DNA from: JBFMFH01 sp040752275
GTDB lineage: Bacteria > Acidobacteriota > Vicinamibacteria > Vicinamibacterales > JAKQTR01
Assembly: GCA_040752275.1 (NCBI GenBank)
Contig: JBFMFH010000115.1
Span: 12,221-76,220 of the forward strand
Direction: 5' to 3'
Length of the DNA: 64,000 nt
The position numbers and the translations under genes are program-made. Positions 16,400 through 25,783 of the stretch are shown here, piece after piece. Within the stretch, counting starts at the first letter, position 1. Every line of letters starts with the position of its first letter. The notes beneath the pieces are model-generated. The model did not search any database. It was given only the letters and a program-made list of their open reading frames with translations, and had not been told where the DNA came from.

Positions 16400-17464
16400 A
16401 TGACAATCTCCCGTGGATCGGTCAGGACGACCCGCGCCGGCCGTGGCCGGCTTCGGATCACGCGCGCACTCGCCTTCGCCATCGTCCTGCTGTGGCCGAT
16501 TGGCGTGACGCCCCAGGCGCCCGACCCGCCCAGCGTCCAGCCGGACGCCGCGGTCGATGGCCTCACGCCGAAGTTCGTCAGCGTCAACGGCGTGCGCACC
16601 CGGTACTACGAGTACGGCGAGGGCGAGCCGATCGTGCTCGTCCACGGAGGCGGACGCGGCACGACGTCATCCGCGAACAACTGGTCGCGCAACATCCGCG
16701 GCCTGGCCGAGCGATTCCACGTCTTCGCGGTCGACAAGAGCGCGGCTGGCATGACGGGCAACCCGAGGGACGACCGGGACCTCAATCGGCAGGGCGAGGT
16801 CAAGCACATGTACGAGTTCATCCAGACGATGAAGCTCGGTCAGGTCCATCTGGTTGGCCATTCCTCTGGCGGCGCGCTCGCGTTCTTCCTGGCCGTCGAG
16901 CACCCGGACGTCGTCAAGACCCTGATTGTCGTGTCGCACGGGCCCGGCATGCCGTCCGCGGGCGAGGGGCAGACGAAGCTGGACGTCGCGCAGGAGGCCT
17001 GCGCGCCTCAGACGACGTATGAAGGCAGGCAGTGCCGGCTGATGGCGCTCGCGCACACCTCCACGACCTTCGACAAGGCATTCGTGGACGCCGACGCCTG
17101 GATGGCCAACCAGCCCAAATCGAAGCAGGCGCGGGCGAAGTACGCCGCCCGCAGCTCCGAGCAGCAGTCCCGGCAGAACAGCGAGTACCGGCAGCGGATG
17201 TGGGACCGCGCCCGGAGCGAGGGTGCGCTGCCCATGCCCATCCTGATCTACGCGGGGAAGCAGGACACGCTCTCATGGATTGAGGGTGAGCCATCGGCGG
17301 CCATGCGCGGCGAACTCGGGTTCTTCGACATCGTCGGCGCCAAGAACCCGCGAGTGTCGATGATCGTCATCAATGAGGCCGGGCACTTCCCGTACCGGGA
17401 GCATCCGGCGCAGTTCAACGCGGATCTCATCGGCTTCATCGAGTACTGGAGCAACCGCCGGTAG
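16400..17464 (+). CDS. Exported alpha/beta hydrolase (meta-cleavage-product hydrolase-like)
   Basis: A 354-residue protein with an N-terminal hydrophobic signal (about 20-40) and one alpha/beta hydrolase domain. S155 in GHSSGG is the nucleophile; an acidic residue follows YAGKQDT, and the histidine is in NEAGHFPYREHP. It shares VNGVRTRYYEYGEGEPIVLVHGGG and SANNWSRN with its neighbour and with the domains at 11418. It begins with ATG after ACGGAGG. Its stop is 15 bases from the next hydrolase start, so the two are co-transcribed. Substrate unknown. Confidence 0.82.
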   Translation: MTISRGSVRTTRAGRGRLRITRALAFAIVLLWPIGVTPQAPDPPSVQPDAAVDGLTPKFVSVNGVRTRYYEYGEGEPIVLVHGGGRGTTSSANNWSRNIRGLAERFHVFAVDKSAAGMTGNPRDDRDLNRQGEVKHMYEFIQTMKLGQVHLVGHSSGGALAFFLAVEHPDVVKTLIVVSHGPGMPSAGEGQTKLDVAQEACAPQTTYEGRQCRLMALAHTSTTFDKAFVDADAWMANQPKSKQARAKYAARSSEQQSRQNSEYRQRMWDRARSEGALPMPILIYAGKQDTLSWIEGEPSAAMRGELGFFDIVGAKNPRVSMIVINEAGHFPYREHPAQFNADLIGFIEYWSNRR

Positions 17465-17479
17465 CGCGGGGAGGCACTC

Positions 17480-18550
17480 ATGACACATCTGTGGACCAAC
17501 ATGACCAGGCAGCGCCTGGGGCGGCGCGCGGGTGGAAGCGCGTTCGCCGGTGTCGCCCTGATCGTCGCGGCCGCCTGCGGCGGAGGCGACGCCGTCCCAT
17601 CCGACGCACAGCGGAGCTTCATCGACGGCCTCGAGGCGAAGTTCGTCGACGCCGGCGGCGTGATGACCCGCTACTACGACTACGGCCAGGGCGAGGTCAT
17701 CCTCCTCGTGCACGGCGGGGGCATGGGCGGTTCTTCGACCGCGAACAACTGGTCCCGTAACATCCCCGGCCTCGCCAAGGGGTTCCGCGTCATCGCCGTC
17801 GATCGCCTGGCCCAGGGCATGACCGGCAACCCGCTACGAGACGACGAGTTCACCAATCAGGGGACGGTGGCGCACATTCACCGATTCCTGCAGACGCTCC
17901 AGATCAACCGCGTGCACCTCGTTGGCCATTCGTCGGGCGGGGCGGTCGCGTTCTACTTCGCCATCGAGCACCCCGAGATGGTCGAGACCCTGACTGTGAT
18001 CTCGCACGGTCCCGGGATGCCGCCGGCGGGCGATGGCCCCACCAGGTTCGCGGTCATCCTGGAGAAGTGCCCGCCCGATACGAACAGCTACGAGCACCGG
18101 AAGTGCCGGCTGCTGGCGCTGGCGCACTCGGAGTCGACCTTTCCGCCCGCCTACGCAGAGGCCGACGACTACATGGGCAACCTCCCGAAGTCCGTCGAGG
18201 GTCGCGAGCGCATGGCGGCGAAGCGCAAATCGACACCGGGCTGGCCCGACGAGCAGAACACGGCCTACCGGGCGCGGGCATGGGAGCAGGCGCGTAACGG
18301 CCGCCTGCAGATGCCGATCCTGCTGTTCACCGGCAAGCAGGACACGCTGTCGTGGGACGCCGACGAGCCGTACGCGATGCACCGCGGCGAGCTCGGTTTC
18401 TTCGACATCGTGGGCGCGAAGAACTCTAGGGTGAAGCTGGTGATCGTCAACGAGGCCGGCCACTTCCCCTACCGGGAGCACCCGGACCAGTTCAATGCCG
18501 CGCTGACCCAGTTCATCGATTTCTGGAACAGCCACCCGTCCGGAAGCTGA
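17480..18550 (+). CDS. Lipoprotein alpha/beta hydrolase, paralogue of preceding gene
   Basis: A 356-residue lipoprotein (lipobox VAAAC after a short hydrophobic stretch) with one alpha/beta hydrolase domain. S151 in GHSSGG is the nucleophile; FTGKQDT and NEAGHFPYREHPDQFN hold the other likely triad residues. It is clearly a duplicate of the gene at 16400 and differs mainly in the export signal (lipid anchor instead of a cleaved or uncleaved signal). GGGGAGG lies six bases before the ATG at 17480. Substrate unknown. Confidence 0.82.
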   Translation: MTHLWTNMTRQRLGRRAGGSAFAGVALIVAAACGGGDAVPSDAQRSFIDGLEAKFVDAGGVMTRYYDYGQGEVILLVHGGGMGGSSTANNWSRNIPGLAKGFRVIAVDRLAQGMTGNPLRDDEFTNQGTVAHIHRFLQTLQINRVHLVGHSSGGAVAFYFAIEHPEMVETLTVISHGPGMPPAGDGPTRFAVILEKCPPDTNSYEHRKCRLLALAHSESTFPPAYAEADDYMGNLPKSVEGRERMAAKRKSTPGWPDEQNTAYRARAWEQARNGRLQMPILLFTGKQDTLSWDADEPYAMHRGELGFFDIVGAKNSRVKLVIVNEAGHFPYREHPDQFNAALTQFIDFWNSHPSGS

Positions 18551-18554
18551 ACCG

Positions 18555-18570
18555 TATGATGACTCGACCA
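18555..18570 (+). promoter_or_regulatory. TATGATG-GACCA motif upstream of LVIVD gene pair
   Basis: TATGATGACTCGACCA, matching the motif upstream of the LVIVD genes at 274-1680 and 50770. It begins five bases after the stop of the hydrolase gene. No clear -35 is present. It is followed by an 8-bp inverted repeat CCACGGGC/GCCCGTGG (18572-18579 and 18599-18606), which may be a terminator of the hydrolase operon or part of the leader. Confidence 0.4.
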
Positions 18571-18752
18571 CCCACGGGCGCTCTGGGTTGGATCGTAGGC
18601 CCGTGGCACCCATTCACACCGGATTCGCTCGTTGAGGAGCGGGCAGCGCCGCCACGCCCCGCATCGGTGCAGCGGCGGCGGAAGCGCTGCCGGAGTCCGC
18701 ATCGTCGCGCCTCAGCCAGGGACGCGACGCCTGCAACCCGCATGGAGGTCAC

Positions 18753-20411
18753 ATGGCCGTAAAACCAGACCCGTTCGATCGCCCCCGAGAGACCAGGGAA
18801 GGGCCGCATCCGCTGAGTCGCCGGGCCGTACTCAGAGGAGCGTTGGCCGCCGCTGGCGCCGGCGTGGCCGGGGCCATTTCGGTCGCCGGACAGGTCACCG
18901 GGGTGAGACCCGGCGGCGGCACAGTCCCCTACCGCCTGCCGAAAGGTGCGCTCACGTACCTGGATCGCAACGAGTACATCCACAACATGGAGATCATCTC
19001 GTTCACGCCTGGCGTGACGATCGCCGGCGGCGAGCCTCTGATGAACATGTGGGCCAGGGGCCGCCAGCGGATGCTGCCCGCCGGCGCCGAGGGCTGGCTC
19101 GACATCACCGAACCGAAGAAGCCGGTCCTGGTCAAGAGCCCGGCCAGGGGCCAGGGATGCGTGGCGTACAACACCAGACTGAAGAAGTGGATCATGATGG
19201 GATCGGCCGGCCAGCCCATCACGAGTTCCCGGCCCGACTTCCCCGACGGGCAGTACCACGAGGAAGAGCGCAAGCGGTCCGACGGCTACACCGGGCTGCG
19301 CGGCATCCGCACGTACGACATCACGGATCCCGCCAAGGCGATCCTGCTGCAGGAGTTCAGCACCGGGAAGACGGGCTGGGGCACGCACATGAACTTCTAC
19401 GACGGCGGGCGCTACGCCTACCTCGCCGCCTCCTGGGACGACCAGTTCTTCTTCGAGAATACCCAGCGAACCCAAGGGTCCGGCATGATGGTCGTCGACT
19501 TGACGGACCCGGCCAACGTCAAGGAGGTGTCGAAGTTCTGGATCCCGGGCCAGCGCAAGGGCGAAGAAGCCGAGTACTACAAGTACTGGTTCGCCGGCGA
19601 TGGCGCGGCCTGGAACGGCACCCACTGCGCCCCGTCCGTTCCGAGGCGCATCGAGGACGGCGGGCGCTACGGCTACGGCGCCCACGGCGCGTACGGCTTC
19701 GTCGTCTACGACTTCGCGGACATCACGAAGCCCAGAGCGGCCGCGCAGTACCTGTGGGACCAGGAAACGCCGGGCGGCATCCCGTACCACACGGTGCTCC
19801 CGCTGATTGGCACGCCGCAGTTCCCGAAGCATGGCAACTACGTCATCGGCGTCGCCGAGACGATCCAGGCCGACTGCCGCGAGCCGGTCCGCTTCCCTCG
19901 GGTGATCGACATCAGCGACCCGACCAAGCCCCGGATCATCGGCTTCTTCCCCCGCCCGATGCCGCCCAAGAACGCGCCGTATGCCGACTTCTGCTTTGCC
20001 CGCGGCCGTTTCGGCACGCACAACTGCCAGTCCTGGATCGCCCCAGGCACCGCACGCCCCGAGCTCTTCACGTGTGCGTGGGACGTGGCCGGCGCGCGTG
20101 TGCACGACCTGTCGGATCCGACCGACATCAAGGAAGTGGCCTGGTACGTGCCGGCGCGTGACGGCAACATCGAGGAGTACAGCACCTGGTGGCGCGGCAC
20201 CTCTGAATCCACGTTCGTCGAGTGGGATCGCAAGCTCATCTGGCTGGCCACACATGCCGGCACGTTCTGTCTGTCGACGCCGGTGTTCGGCAAGCCGGTC
20301 ATCGAGCCGATGAAGATCGCCAACTGGACGGCCCCCCACCTGAACGCGGGCTGGGATGATGCGACACCCAGCGCGTTCTACTTCGGACGCGGGCTGCACG
20401 AACTCGTATAG
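18753..20411 (+). CDS. Tat-exported LVIVD-repeat protein
   Basis: A 552-residue protein with a twin-arginine signal (SRRAVLRG, then an alanine/glycine core to about residue 50). The mature part has repeated 'xYDITDPxxP'-type units (LDITEPKKPV, RTYDITDPAKA, VVDLTDPANV, VYDFADITKP, VIDISDPTKP, VHDLSDPTDI) typical of LVIVD repeats. Conserved histidines, cysteines and tryptophans such as FGTHNCQSW are shared by the paralogues. No enzymatic role is known. GGAGG lies six bases before the ATG. It forms a pair with 20456 and is nearly identical to 50770-52476 over long stretches. Confidence 0.85.
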   Translation: MAVKPDPFDRPRETREGPHPLSRRAVLRGALAAAGAGVAGAISVAGQVTGVRPGGGTVPYRLPKGALTYLDRNEYIHNMEIISFTPGVTIAGGEPLMNMWARGRQRMLPAGAEGWLDITEPKKPVLVKSPARGQGCVAYNTRLKKWIMMGSAGQPITSSRPDFPDGQYHEEERKRSDGYTGLRGIRTYDITDPAKAILLQEFSTGKTGWGTHMNFYDGGRYAYLAASWDDQFFFENTQRTQGSGMMVVDLTDPANVKEVSKFWIPGQRKGEEAEYYKYWFAGDGAAWNGTHCAPSVPRRIEDGGRYGYGAHGAYGFVVYDFADITKPRAAAQYLWDQETPGGIPYHTVLPLIGTPQFPKHGNYVIGVAETIQADCREPVRFPRVIDISDPTKPRIIGFFPRPMPPKNAPYADFCFARGRFGTHNCQSWIAPGTARPELFTCAWDVAGARVHDLSDPTDIKEVAWYVPARDGNIEEYSTWWRGTSESTFVEWDRKLIWLATHAGTFCLSTPVFGKPVIEPMKIANWTAPHLNAGWDDATPSAFYFGRGLHELV

Positions 20412-20455
20412 GCAACGACCCACGCGAACGTCCTGAAACCCGCTGGAGGTGACGC

Positions 20456-22108
20456 ATGGAACCGAGACCGGACCCCCGCCATGACGGGCGGGCCCCACAG
20501 GACAGACCCAGATCGGTGACGCGCCGGGCGCTCCTCAGAGGTGCGCTCGCGGCTGCCGGCGCCGGCGTGGCGAGCGTGGTCGGCCTGCACGCCCAGAAGA
20601 ACCCCCTCGGCGTGAAGGGCTGCAGGGTGCCGTTCATCACGCCGCTCGGCGCCCTCGACTACATCGATCGGGGCCAGTACATCCACAACTTCGAGATCCA
20701 CTCCTTCCTCGAAGGCGTGCGCTTCTCCGCCGGCGAGCCGCTGATGACCATGTGGGCCAGGGGCGTGCGGCGGATGCTCCCGGGCGGTGGCGGGTGGATC
20801 GACATCACGGACCCGAAGAAGCCGGCGCTGGTGAAGACCAGCCAGCGCGTGGGCGGGTGCATCGCCTACAACACGAGGCTCAAGAAGTGGCTCGGGATGA
20901 GTTCCGCAGGCCAGCCGAATACGTCGGCCAATCCGGAGCACCCGTACGGACGCTGGGACCCGGAGTACCTGAAGCAGCAGACGGCGTATGCAGGGCTCCG
21001 CGGCATCCGCACGTGGGATCTCACGGACCCGCTCAATCCGAAGCTGCTCTGCGAGTTCAGTACGGGCAGGACGGGCAGCGGCACGCACCACAACTTCTAC
21101 GACGGCGGCAGGTACGCGTACCTCGACGCCGGCTTTTCCGACGAGCTCAGGATGGAGAACGCCCAGCGCGCCAACAGCAACGCCTTGATGATCGTCGACC
21201 TGACGGATCCGGCCAGCGTCAAGGAAGTCTCGCGCTGGTGGCACCCGGGCCAGCTGAAGTCGGAGGAGGAGGAATACAAGAAGTTCCTCTTCGCCGGGGA
21301 TGAATCCTCCTGGCCGTGCTCGCACGGCGCCCCGACCGTCCCCAAGCGCGTCGAGGACGGGGGCAACGTCGGCTATGGCGGGTTCGGCCACTTCGGCATG
21401 ATGATCTTCGACTTCACGGACATCACGAAGCCCAAGCTCTTCAGCAAGGTGCGCTGGGATTTCGAGACGATGGGCAGCATCCCGTACCACACCTGCTACC
21501 CCGTGATCTCGGACAGCAACGCCCGCCTCCGGGGACTCGTCATCGGCGTCCCCGAAACGGTCCTGCCCGACTGCCGCGAGCCGTTCAAGCCCGCACAGAT
21601 CATCGACGTGAAGGACCCGCGCAACCCGCGCATCATCGGCCTGTTCCCGCGCCCGGTGGCGCCGAAGGACGCGCCCTACACCGACTTCTGCTTCGCACGC
21701 GGCCGCTTCGGCACGCACAACATCATGAACTGGGTGGCGCCCGGCACGTCGCGCCCCGAGTTCGTGTCGATGACGTACTTCAACGCAGGACTGCGGGTCT
21801 TCGACATCTCCGACCCGACCCAGCCGCAGGAGACGGCCTGGTTCGTCGGCGAGCGCAGGTCTTCCCTCGAGAGCTGGGACGACTACTTCCGCGACGGCGC
21901 CGAGACGACCCTGGTCGAGTGGGACCGCAACCTGATCTGGGTGGGGACCCACACCGGGACCTACTGCCTGTCGACCCCCGCGCTCGGCAAGCCGGTGCTC
22001 GAGCCCCGGAAGATCGAGAAGTGGACGCTCGCGCACTGCAACGCCGGCTGGGACGATGCGACGCCGACGGCGTTCTACTTCGGCCGAGGGCTGCACGAAC
22101 TCGTGTAG
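20456..22108 (+). CDS. Tat-exported LVIVD-repeat protein, tandem paralogue
   Basis: A 550-residue protein with a Tat signal (TRRALLRG) and the same repeat layout as the upstream gene (WIDITDPKKP, TWDLTDPLNP, IVDLTDPASV, IFDFTDITKP, IIDVKDPRNP, VFDISDPTQP). It ends in the same GRGLHELV tail. The start follows GGAGGTGA, 45 bases after the previous stop, so the two are likely one operon. It is more divergent from 18753 than 50770 is. Function unknown. Confidence 0.85.
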   Translation: MEPRPDPRHDGRAPQDRPRSVTRRALLRGALAAAGAGVASVVGLHAQKNPLGVKGCRVPFITPLGALDYIDRGQYIHNFEIHSFLEGVRFSAGEPLMTMWARGVRRMLPGGGGWIDITDPKKPALVKTSQRVGGCIAYNTRLKKWLGMSSAGQPNTSANPEHPYGRWDPEYLKQQTAYAGLRGIRTWDLTDPLNPKLLCEFSTGRTGSGTHHNFYDGGRYAYLDAGFSDELRMENAQRANSNALMIVDLTDPASVKEVSRWWHPGQLKSEEEEYKKFLFAGDESSWPCSHGAPTVPKRVEDGGNVGYGGFGHFGMMIFDFTDITKPKLFSKVRWDFETMGSIPYHTCYPVISDSNARLRGLVIGVPETVLPDCREPFKPAQIIDVKDPRNPRIIGLFPRPVAPKDAPYTDFCFARGRFGTHNIMNWVAPGTSRPEFVSMTYFNAGLRVFDISDPTQPQETAWFVGERRSSLESWDDYFRDGAETTLVEWDRNLIWVGTHTGTYCLSTPALGKPVLEPRKIEKWTLAHCNAGWDDATPTAFYFGRGLHELV

Positions 22109-22131
22109 CTCCCCAAGTCCCCCGGGGGATT

Positions 22132-22162
22132 CCGGGACAAGGGGCCGCGCCCCTTGTCCCGG
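22132..22162. terminator. 14-bp hairpin between convergent genes
   Basis: A perfect 14-bp stem with arms at 22132-22145 (CCGGGACAAGGGGC) and 22149-22162 and a three-base loop. It lies between the convergent LVIVD and DUF5916 genes and probably works in both directions. A 12-base palindrome TCCCCCGGGGGA precedes it at 22118-22129. Confidence 0.7.
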
Positions 22163-22265
22163 CTCAGCTCGTGCTTCTCCGTTCCGCCATCCCGATCACC
22201 ATTCGTCCCCTGGCCTGCGACGACACCCGCACAGTCGTCCGGCGTCCGGCTCGGGACGAATCGTC

Positions 22266-24659
22266 TCAGAACCGGAACAGACGAGTGATCTTGACGACGA
22301 AGGAGCGTGTCTCGAGGGCTGGGAGCCGGGTGGGCTGCGTCATGTCCCGGCCCTCGGAATACACGACGAACAGCTCCGATCCAGGCGAGAACTCCCAGCG
22401 GTACCTGAGGTTGGCTGACGCCACGCCGTCCTTCGTGTTCACTTGGATGAGCCCGGCAAACACCATCCTCGGCGAGAAGGCGTAGGTCGCTCGCATCGTC
22501 GCGAGCGTCGAGTGGAACGCGCCCGTCCCCGCCTTGATCCGGGCCAGCGTGATCCCTGGCTCGAGCGTCAGGCTGCGCACGAGGTCGACCCGGCCCCGGA
22601 ATCCCACCTGGCGCTTGGTCCCGTCGTAGAACGAGCCGGCCACGACCGACACCGTCCCGTTCACCGGGCGCTGGGGACCGAGCAGGTAACTTACCTCGGC
22701 GTCCTGGAAGTGATAGCCGCCAGGTGGCACGATCGCCTCGTCGGTCACGTCGAACGGCTCGGCCAGCAGCTCGTAGTAATTGGAGTACTCGACGGTGAAG
22801 ATGTCGCCGGAGAGATACTGCACCCTGAACAGGCCCTCGGCCTCCTGCGATTCGAGCACGCCCCTGTTGTCGGTGAACTGCTCCAGGCTCGCCTCGAAGT
22901 TGAGCCGGCGGACCGCTTTCCACCACTCGGGGCGGGGGCTGAAGCGCGCCTTGCCGAAGTTGCGCCGGAAGTCCTCGCGGCGCAGGAAGCCGACCTCAGG
23001 GCGGAAGTTCGGCTGGACGGTCACGTGGTCGACCTCGAAGCCGTACTTGTCGCCCTCGTAGCGCGCCTGGCCGCGGTAGCTCTGGTCCTTCCCCCTTGTG
23101 CCGCCCGTCCGCGTCGCGGCCCAATACATGTTGAACGACAGGTTGTCGTAGAAGGCCAGGCTGGCGTCGACGCCGAACGCCGAGGCGGGCCCCGAGCCGT
23201 CCTCGGCCTCCGATCGGTACGTCGCCATGACGCCGACCGCGCTCCGCCGGAGGATGTCACGCTTCAGCCGGGCGACGGCGAAGTTCGTCGACCTCGCGCC
23301 GGCCGCGGGCACCTCGCCGCTGTGAATGTCGAGCAGCCCGATCGTGTACTTGCCGACCTTCCCCGTCAGCCGGGCGCCGGCCGTGATCGGTACGGTCGTC
23401 TCCTCGTCGTGCAGACCGATTCGGCGGCTGAAGAACAGGACGGGGGTGTTGCCCACCGCCGCCCACCCGCCGGCGCTCGTGGGCGGCCGGGCGCCCGCAC
23501 CCGCAAACGCGAAGATGCCCTGGCCCTCGAGGAAGAAGTCTCGGCGCTCCGGGAAGAAGACACTGAAGCGGGTCAGGTTCACCTGCTGTTCGTCTTCCTC
23601 GACCTGCGCGAAATCCGTCCGGTAGGTGAAGTCCGCCACGAGGCCCTTGCCGAGGCCCGCCTTCACGTCGAATCCGGCGTTGCCGCCCGGGTCGTTGCGG
23701 TAGGCATCGTCAGCCGCCAGGTCGGTCGCGACGCTGGCCAGGGCGTACGGCTTCACCTCGATGGCCGCCCGGGCCGCCGGTGCGACGAGCCCCACCAACG
23801 TGGCCGCGCTGGAGAGCTTCTGCATGGCCCGCATACCGTAGGCCGCCGACATCCGGGTCAGGTAGGTGATCTCGTTCTTGCTCCGGATGACCCGCCGGAA
23901 GTTCACGCCCCACACCTGCTGCCCGGCCCGCGCGTAGCGCAGCGACTGGAACGGAATGGCCATCTCGAGTGTCCAGCCCTCACCGGACCGCCGCGTGCGG
24001 ACCTCCCAGAGCGTGTTCCACTCGCGGTTCGAGTTGGTCTCGTCGGTAACGGCGATGTCGGCAAACCCGCCGAGGGGATTCGTGTAGAAGAAGAACCCGT
24101 TCCGCCTGTCATGGAAGGTGTCGAAGATCACGCCGAAGTTGTCGTTCTGGCCCAGCACCGAGCTGTCGCGGCGCATGTCGGTGGCGATCATGCGCTCGGG
24201 GTGCGTGTCCCAGCACCGCGCGGCGACGTAGATCTGGCGGTCATCGAAGAGCAGCCAGACCTCGGTCCGCTCGGTCGACGGGTCCCCTTCGCGGGGCTCC
24301 TGCTGAATGAAGTCGCCGAAAGACTCGGACTGCGAATAGATCTCGTCGTTCAGGTGGCCGTCGATCACGGGTGCCTGGCTGACACGCACCGCGCGCACCG
24401 TCACCCGGCCGGACTCGTCGCGGGCAATCGTGGCGGGCGCGACCGGCATGGGCGTGATGTCGGACGGCGAGGCGGCGTCGAGGCCGGGCGGGGGCTGCGC
24501 CCAGCCCGGTACCGGCGAGCCGCACACCACGAGCGCGACGGCCAGTACGACCGGCCCGAGAGGGGGCAGTCTGGTGCGGCTCGGGGGCCTGGCGATGATA
24601 GGAAACCCTCCGTTTCCGTGGCGAATCCGCGTGTCTTGCCCGCAACCCGCGGCCAACAC
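22266..24659 (-). CDS. DUF5916 outer-membrane protein with CBM9-like N-terminal domain
   Basis: Up to 797 residues. After a hydrophobic signal (PVVLAVALVVCGSPVPGWAQ) comes a carbohydrate-binding-family-9-like domain (APVIDGHLNDEIY, EPREGDPSTERTEVWLLFDD), followed by the long DUF5916 beta-barrel-like region ending in FVVKITRLFRF, an aromatic terminus as in outer-membrane proteins. NLTRFSVFFPERRDFFLEG is the family signature. The role is unproven; a surface or outer-membrane function is inferred. The start is uncertain: GTG at 24659 has only a weak AAGGA upstream. It lies 19 bases downstream of the hydrolase gene at 24679 and probably ends that operon. Confidence 0.78.
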   Translation of the reverse strand: MLAAGCGQDTRIRHGNGGFPIIARPPSRTRLPPLGPVVLAVALVVCGSPVPGWAQPPPGLDAASPSDITPMPVAPATIARDESGRVTVRAVRVSQAPVIDGHLNDEIYSQSESFGDFIQQEPREGDPSTERTEVWLLFDDRQIYVAARCWDTHPERMIATDMRRDSSVLGQNDNFGVIFDTFHDRRNGFFFYTNPLGGFADIAVTDETNSNREWNTLWEVRTRRSGEGWTLEMAIPFQSLRYARAGQQVWGVNFRRVIRSKNEITYLTRMSAAYGMRAMQKLSSAATLVGLVAPAARAAIEVKPYALASVATDLAADDAYRNDPGGNAGFDVKAGLGKGLVADFTYRTDFAQVEEDEQQVNLTRFSVFFPERRDFFLEGQGIFAFAGAGARPPTSAGGWAAVGNTPVLFFSRRIGLHDEETTVPITAGARLTGKVGKYTIGLLDIHSGEVPAAGARSTNFAVARLKRDILRRSAVGVMATYRSEAEDGSGPASAFGVDASLAFYDNLSFNMYWAATRTGGTRGKDQSYRGQARYEGDKYGFEVDHVTVQPNFRPEVGFLRREDFRRNFGKARFSPRPEWWKAVRRLNFEASLEQFTDNRGVLESQEAEGLFRVQYLSGDIFTVEYSNYYELLAEPFDVTDEAIVPPGGYHFQDAEVSYLLGPQRPVNGTVSVVAGSFYDGTKRQVGFRGRVDLVRSLTLEPGITLARIKAGTGAFHSTLATMRATYAFSPRMVFAGLIQVNTKDGVASANLRYRWEFSPGSELFVVYSEGRDMTQPTRLPALETRSFVVKITRLFRF

Positions 24660-24678
24660 CGCGCCGAATCCTTACCCC

Positions 24679-25752
24679 TCACTTCACGACGGGCTTGTCC
24701 TTCCAGTACTCGATGAACCGGGTGATGTCGTAATTGAACCGATCCGGGTACTTCTTGTACGGGAAATGGCCACCCTCGTCGTAGACGACCAGCAGCGTCC
24801 GGTCGTTGAACGACCCGAAGAAGCTGTACAGCCCCAGGACACGCTGCATCCCGGAGATCTGGTCCACGGGCATGTGGTCGTGGGTGTCGTTCGCCGCGGC
24901 GACATAGAGAATCGGCATCTGCCACGCGCTCGGCCCCGCCTTCTCCTTCAAGATCCGCCACGTCATCCCGCGCTCGGTCTGCCGCTGAGCCGCGCCTGCG
25001 CCCGACGCTAGGTGAGATTGGATCGTCCGTTGCCGCGGCTGGTTGTACATGGACCACGAGGTGTCGAAGTACTCGTCGGTCCACACGGTCGGGTCCTGGC
25101 TCATCACGTTGCACCAGCAGCGGAACGCCAGCATCTCGTCGACCTTGGCCAGGCTCGTGCACGCCCACTCCCTGATGTACGAGATGCTCTGGATGCCGAC
25201 GAGGGGCAGCGGCGTGTCCGCCCCGCCGCCGACAGAGACGATGATGAGGGTCTTGACCACCTCGGGATGGCGCAACGCCAGCGTGATGGCAATGCCGCCG
25301 CCAGCGGAATGGCCGGCAATGTGGACCGGCGGCAGGCCCAGGGCCTTGATGAACTGGTAGACGTGCTCGGCATCGCCTTCACGCGACAACTGGGTATCGT
25401 CCCCGGGAATGTCGGTCAGCCCGGCCCCGATGCGATCGGGCGCGAGGACCCGGAACGTCTTGGCGAGACCGGGGATGTTCGCGGTCCACACGTTGGCGCT
25501 GTTGCGCGGTCGCGTGAACGTGCCGATGCTGCCGCCATGCAGCAGGACCAGGGGGTCGCCCTGTCCGTAGTCGTAGTAGCGGGTGCGGACGCCGTTGACG
25601 TCGATGAACTTCGATGTCAGGCCGTCCATGTCGCCGTTGGAGCGAACGGTCTTCCCTGCCGCCTGGGGCTCGTCGGCCGCCCATGCCTCCCCGGCGGTCG
25701 CGACGAGCGCCAACGCGAGAGCGACTGCCCAGGCTTTCCGAGTGATGTGCAT
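24679..25752 (-). CDS. Exported alpha/beta hydrolase
   Basis: A 357-residue protein with a clear Sec signal peptide (cleavage near GEAWA). One alpha/beta hydrolase domain: nucleophile Ser in AGHSAGGG, acidic residue in AAANDTHDH, histidine in DEGGHFPYKKYPDRFN. The N-terminal VNGVRTRYYDYGQGDPLVLLHGG block places it with the 11418/16400/17480/25784 family. AAGGAGGAG precedes the ATG at 25752. It is 31 bases downstream of its paralogue at 25784. Substrate unknown. Confidence 0.82.
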   Translation of the reverse strand: MHITRKAWAVALALALVATAGEAWAADEPQAAGKTVRSNGDMDGLTSKFIDVNGVRTRYYDYGQGDPLVLLHGGSIGTFTRPRNSANVWTANIPGLAKTFRVLAPDRIGAGLTDIPGDDTQLSREGDAEHVYQFIKALGLPPVHIAGHSAGGGIAITLALRHPEVVKTLIIVSVGGGADTPLPLVGIQSISYIREWACTSLAKVDEMLAFRCWCNVMSQDPTVWTDEYFDTSWSMYNQPRQRTIQSHLASGAGAAQRQTERGMTWRILKEKAGPSAWQMPILYVAAANDTHDHMPVDQISGMQRVLGLYSFFGSFNDRTLLVVYDEGGHFPYKKYPDRFNYDITRFIEYWKDKPVVK

Positions 25753-25783
25753 ACGCTCCTCCTTGTGGGAGCCCCGAGCGCGC

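Noticed and set aside
20378..22096. Long minus-strand frames opposite the LVIVD genes (also at 18513-20498 and 50587-52464)
   Set aside because: They recur because the paralogous LVIVD genes share codon patterns; the translations are low complexity and lack ribosome sites.
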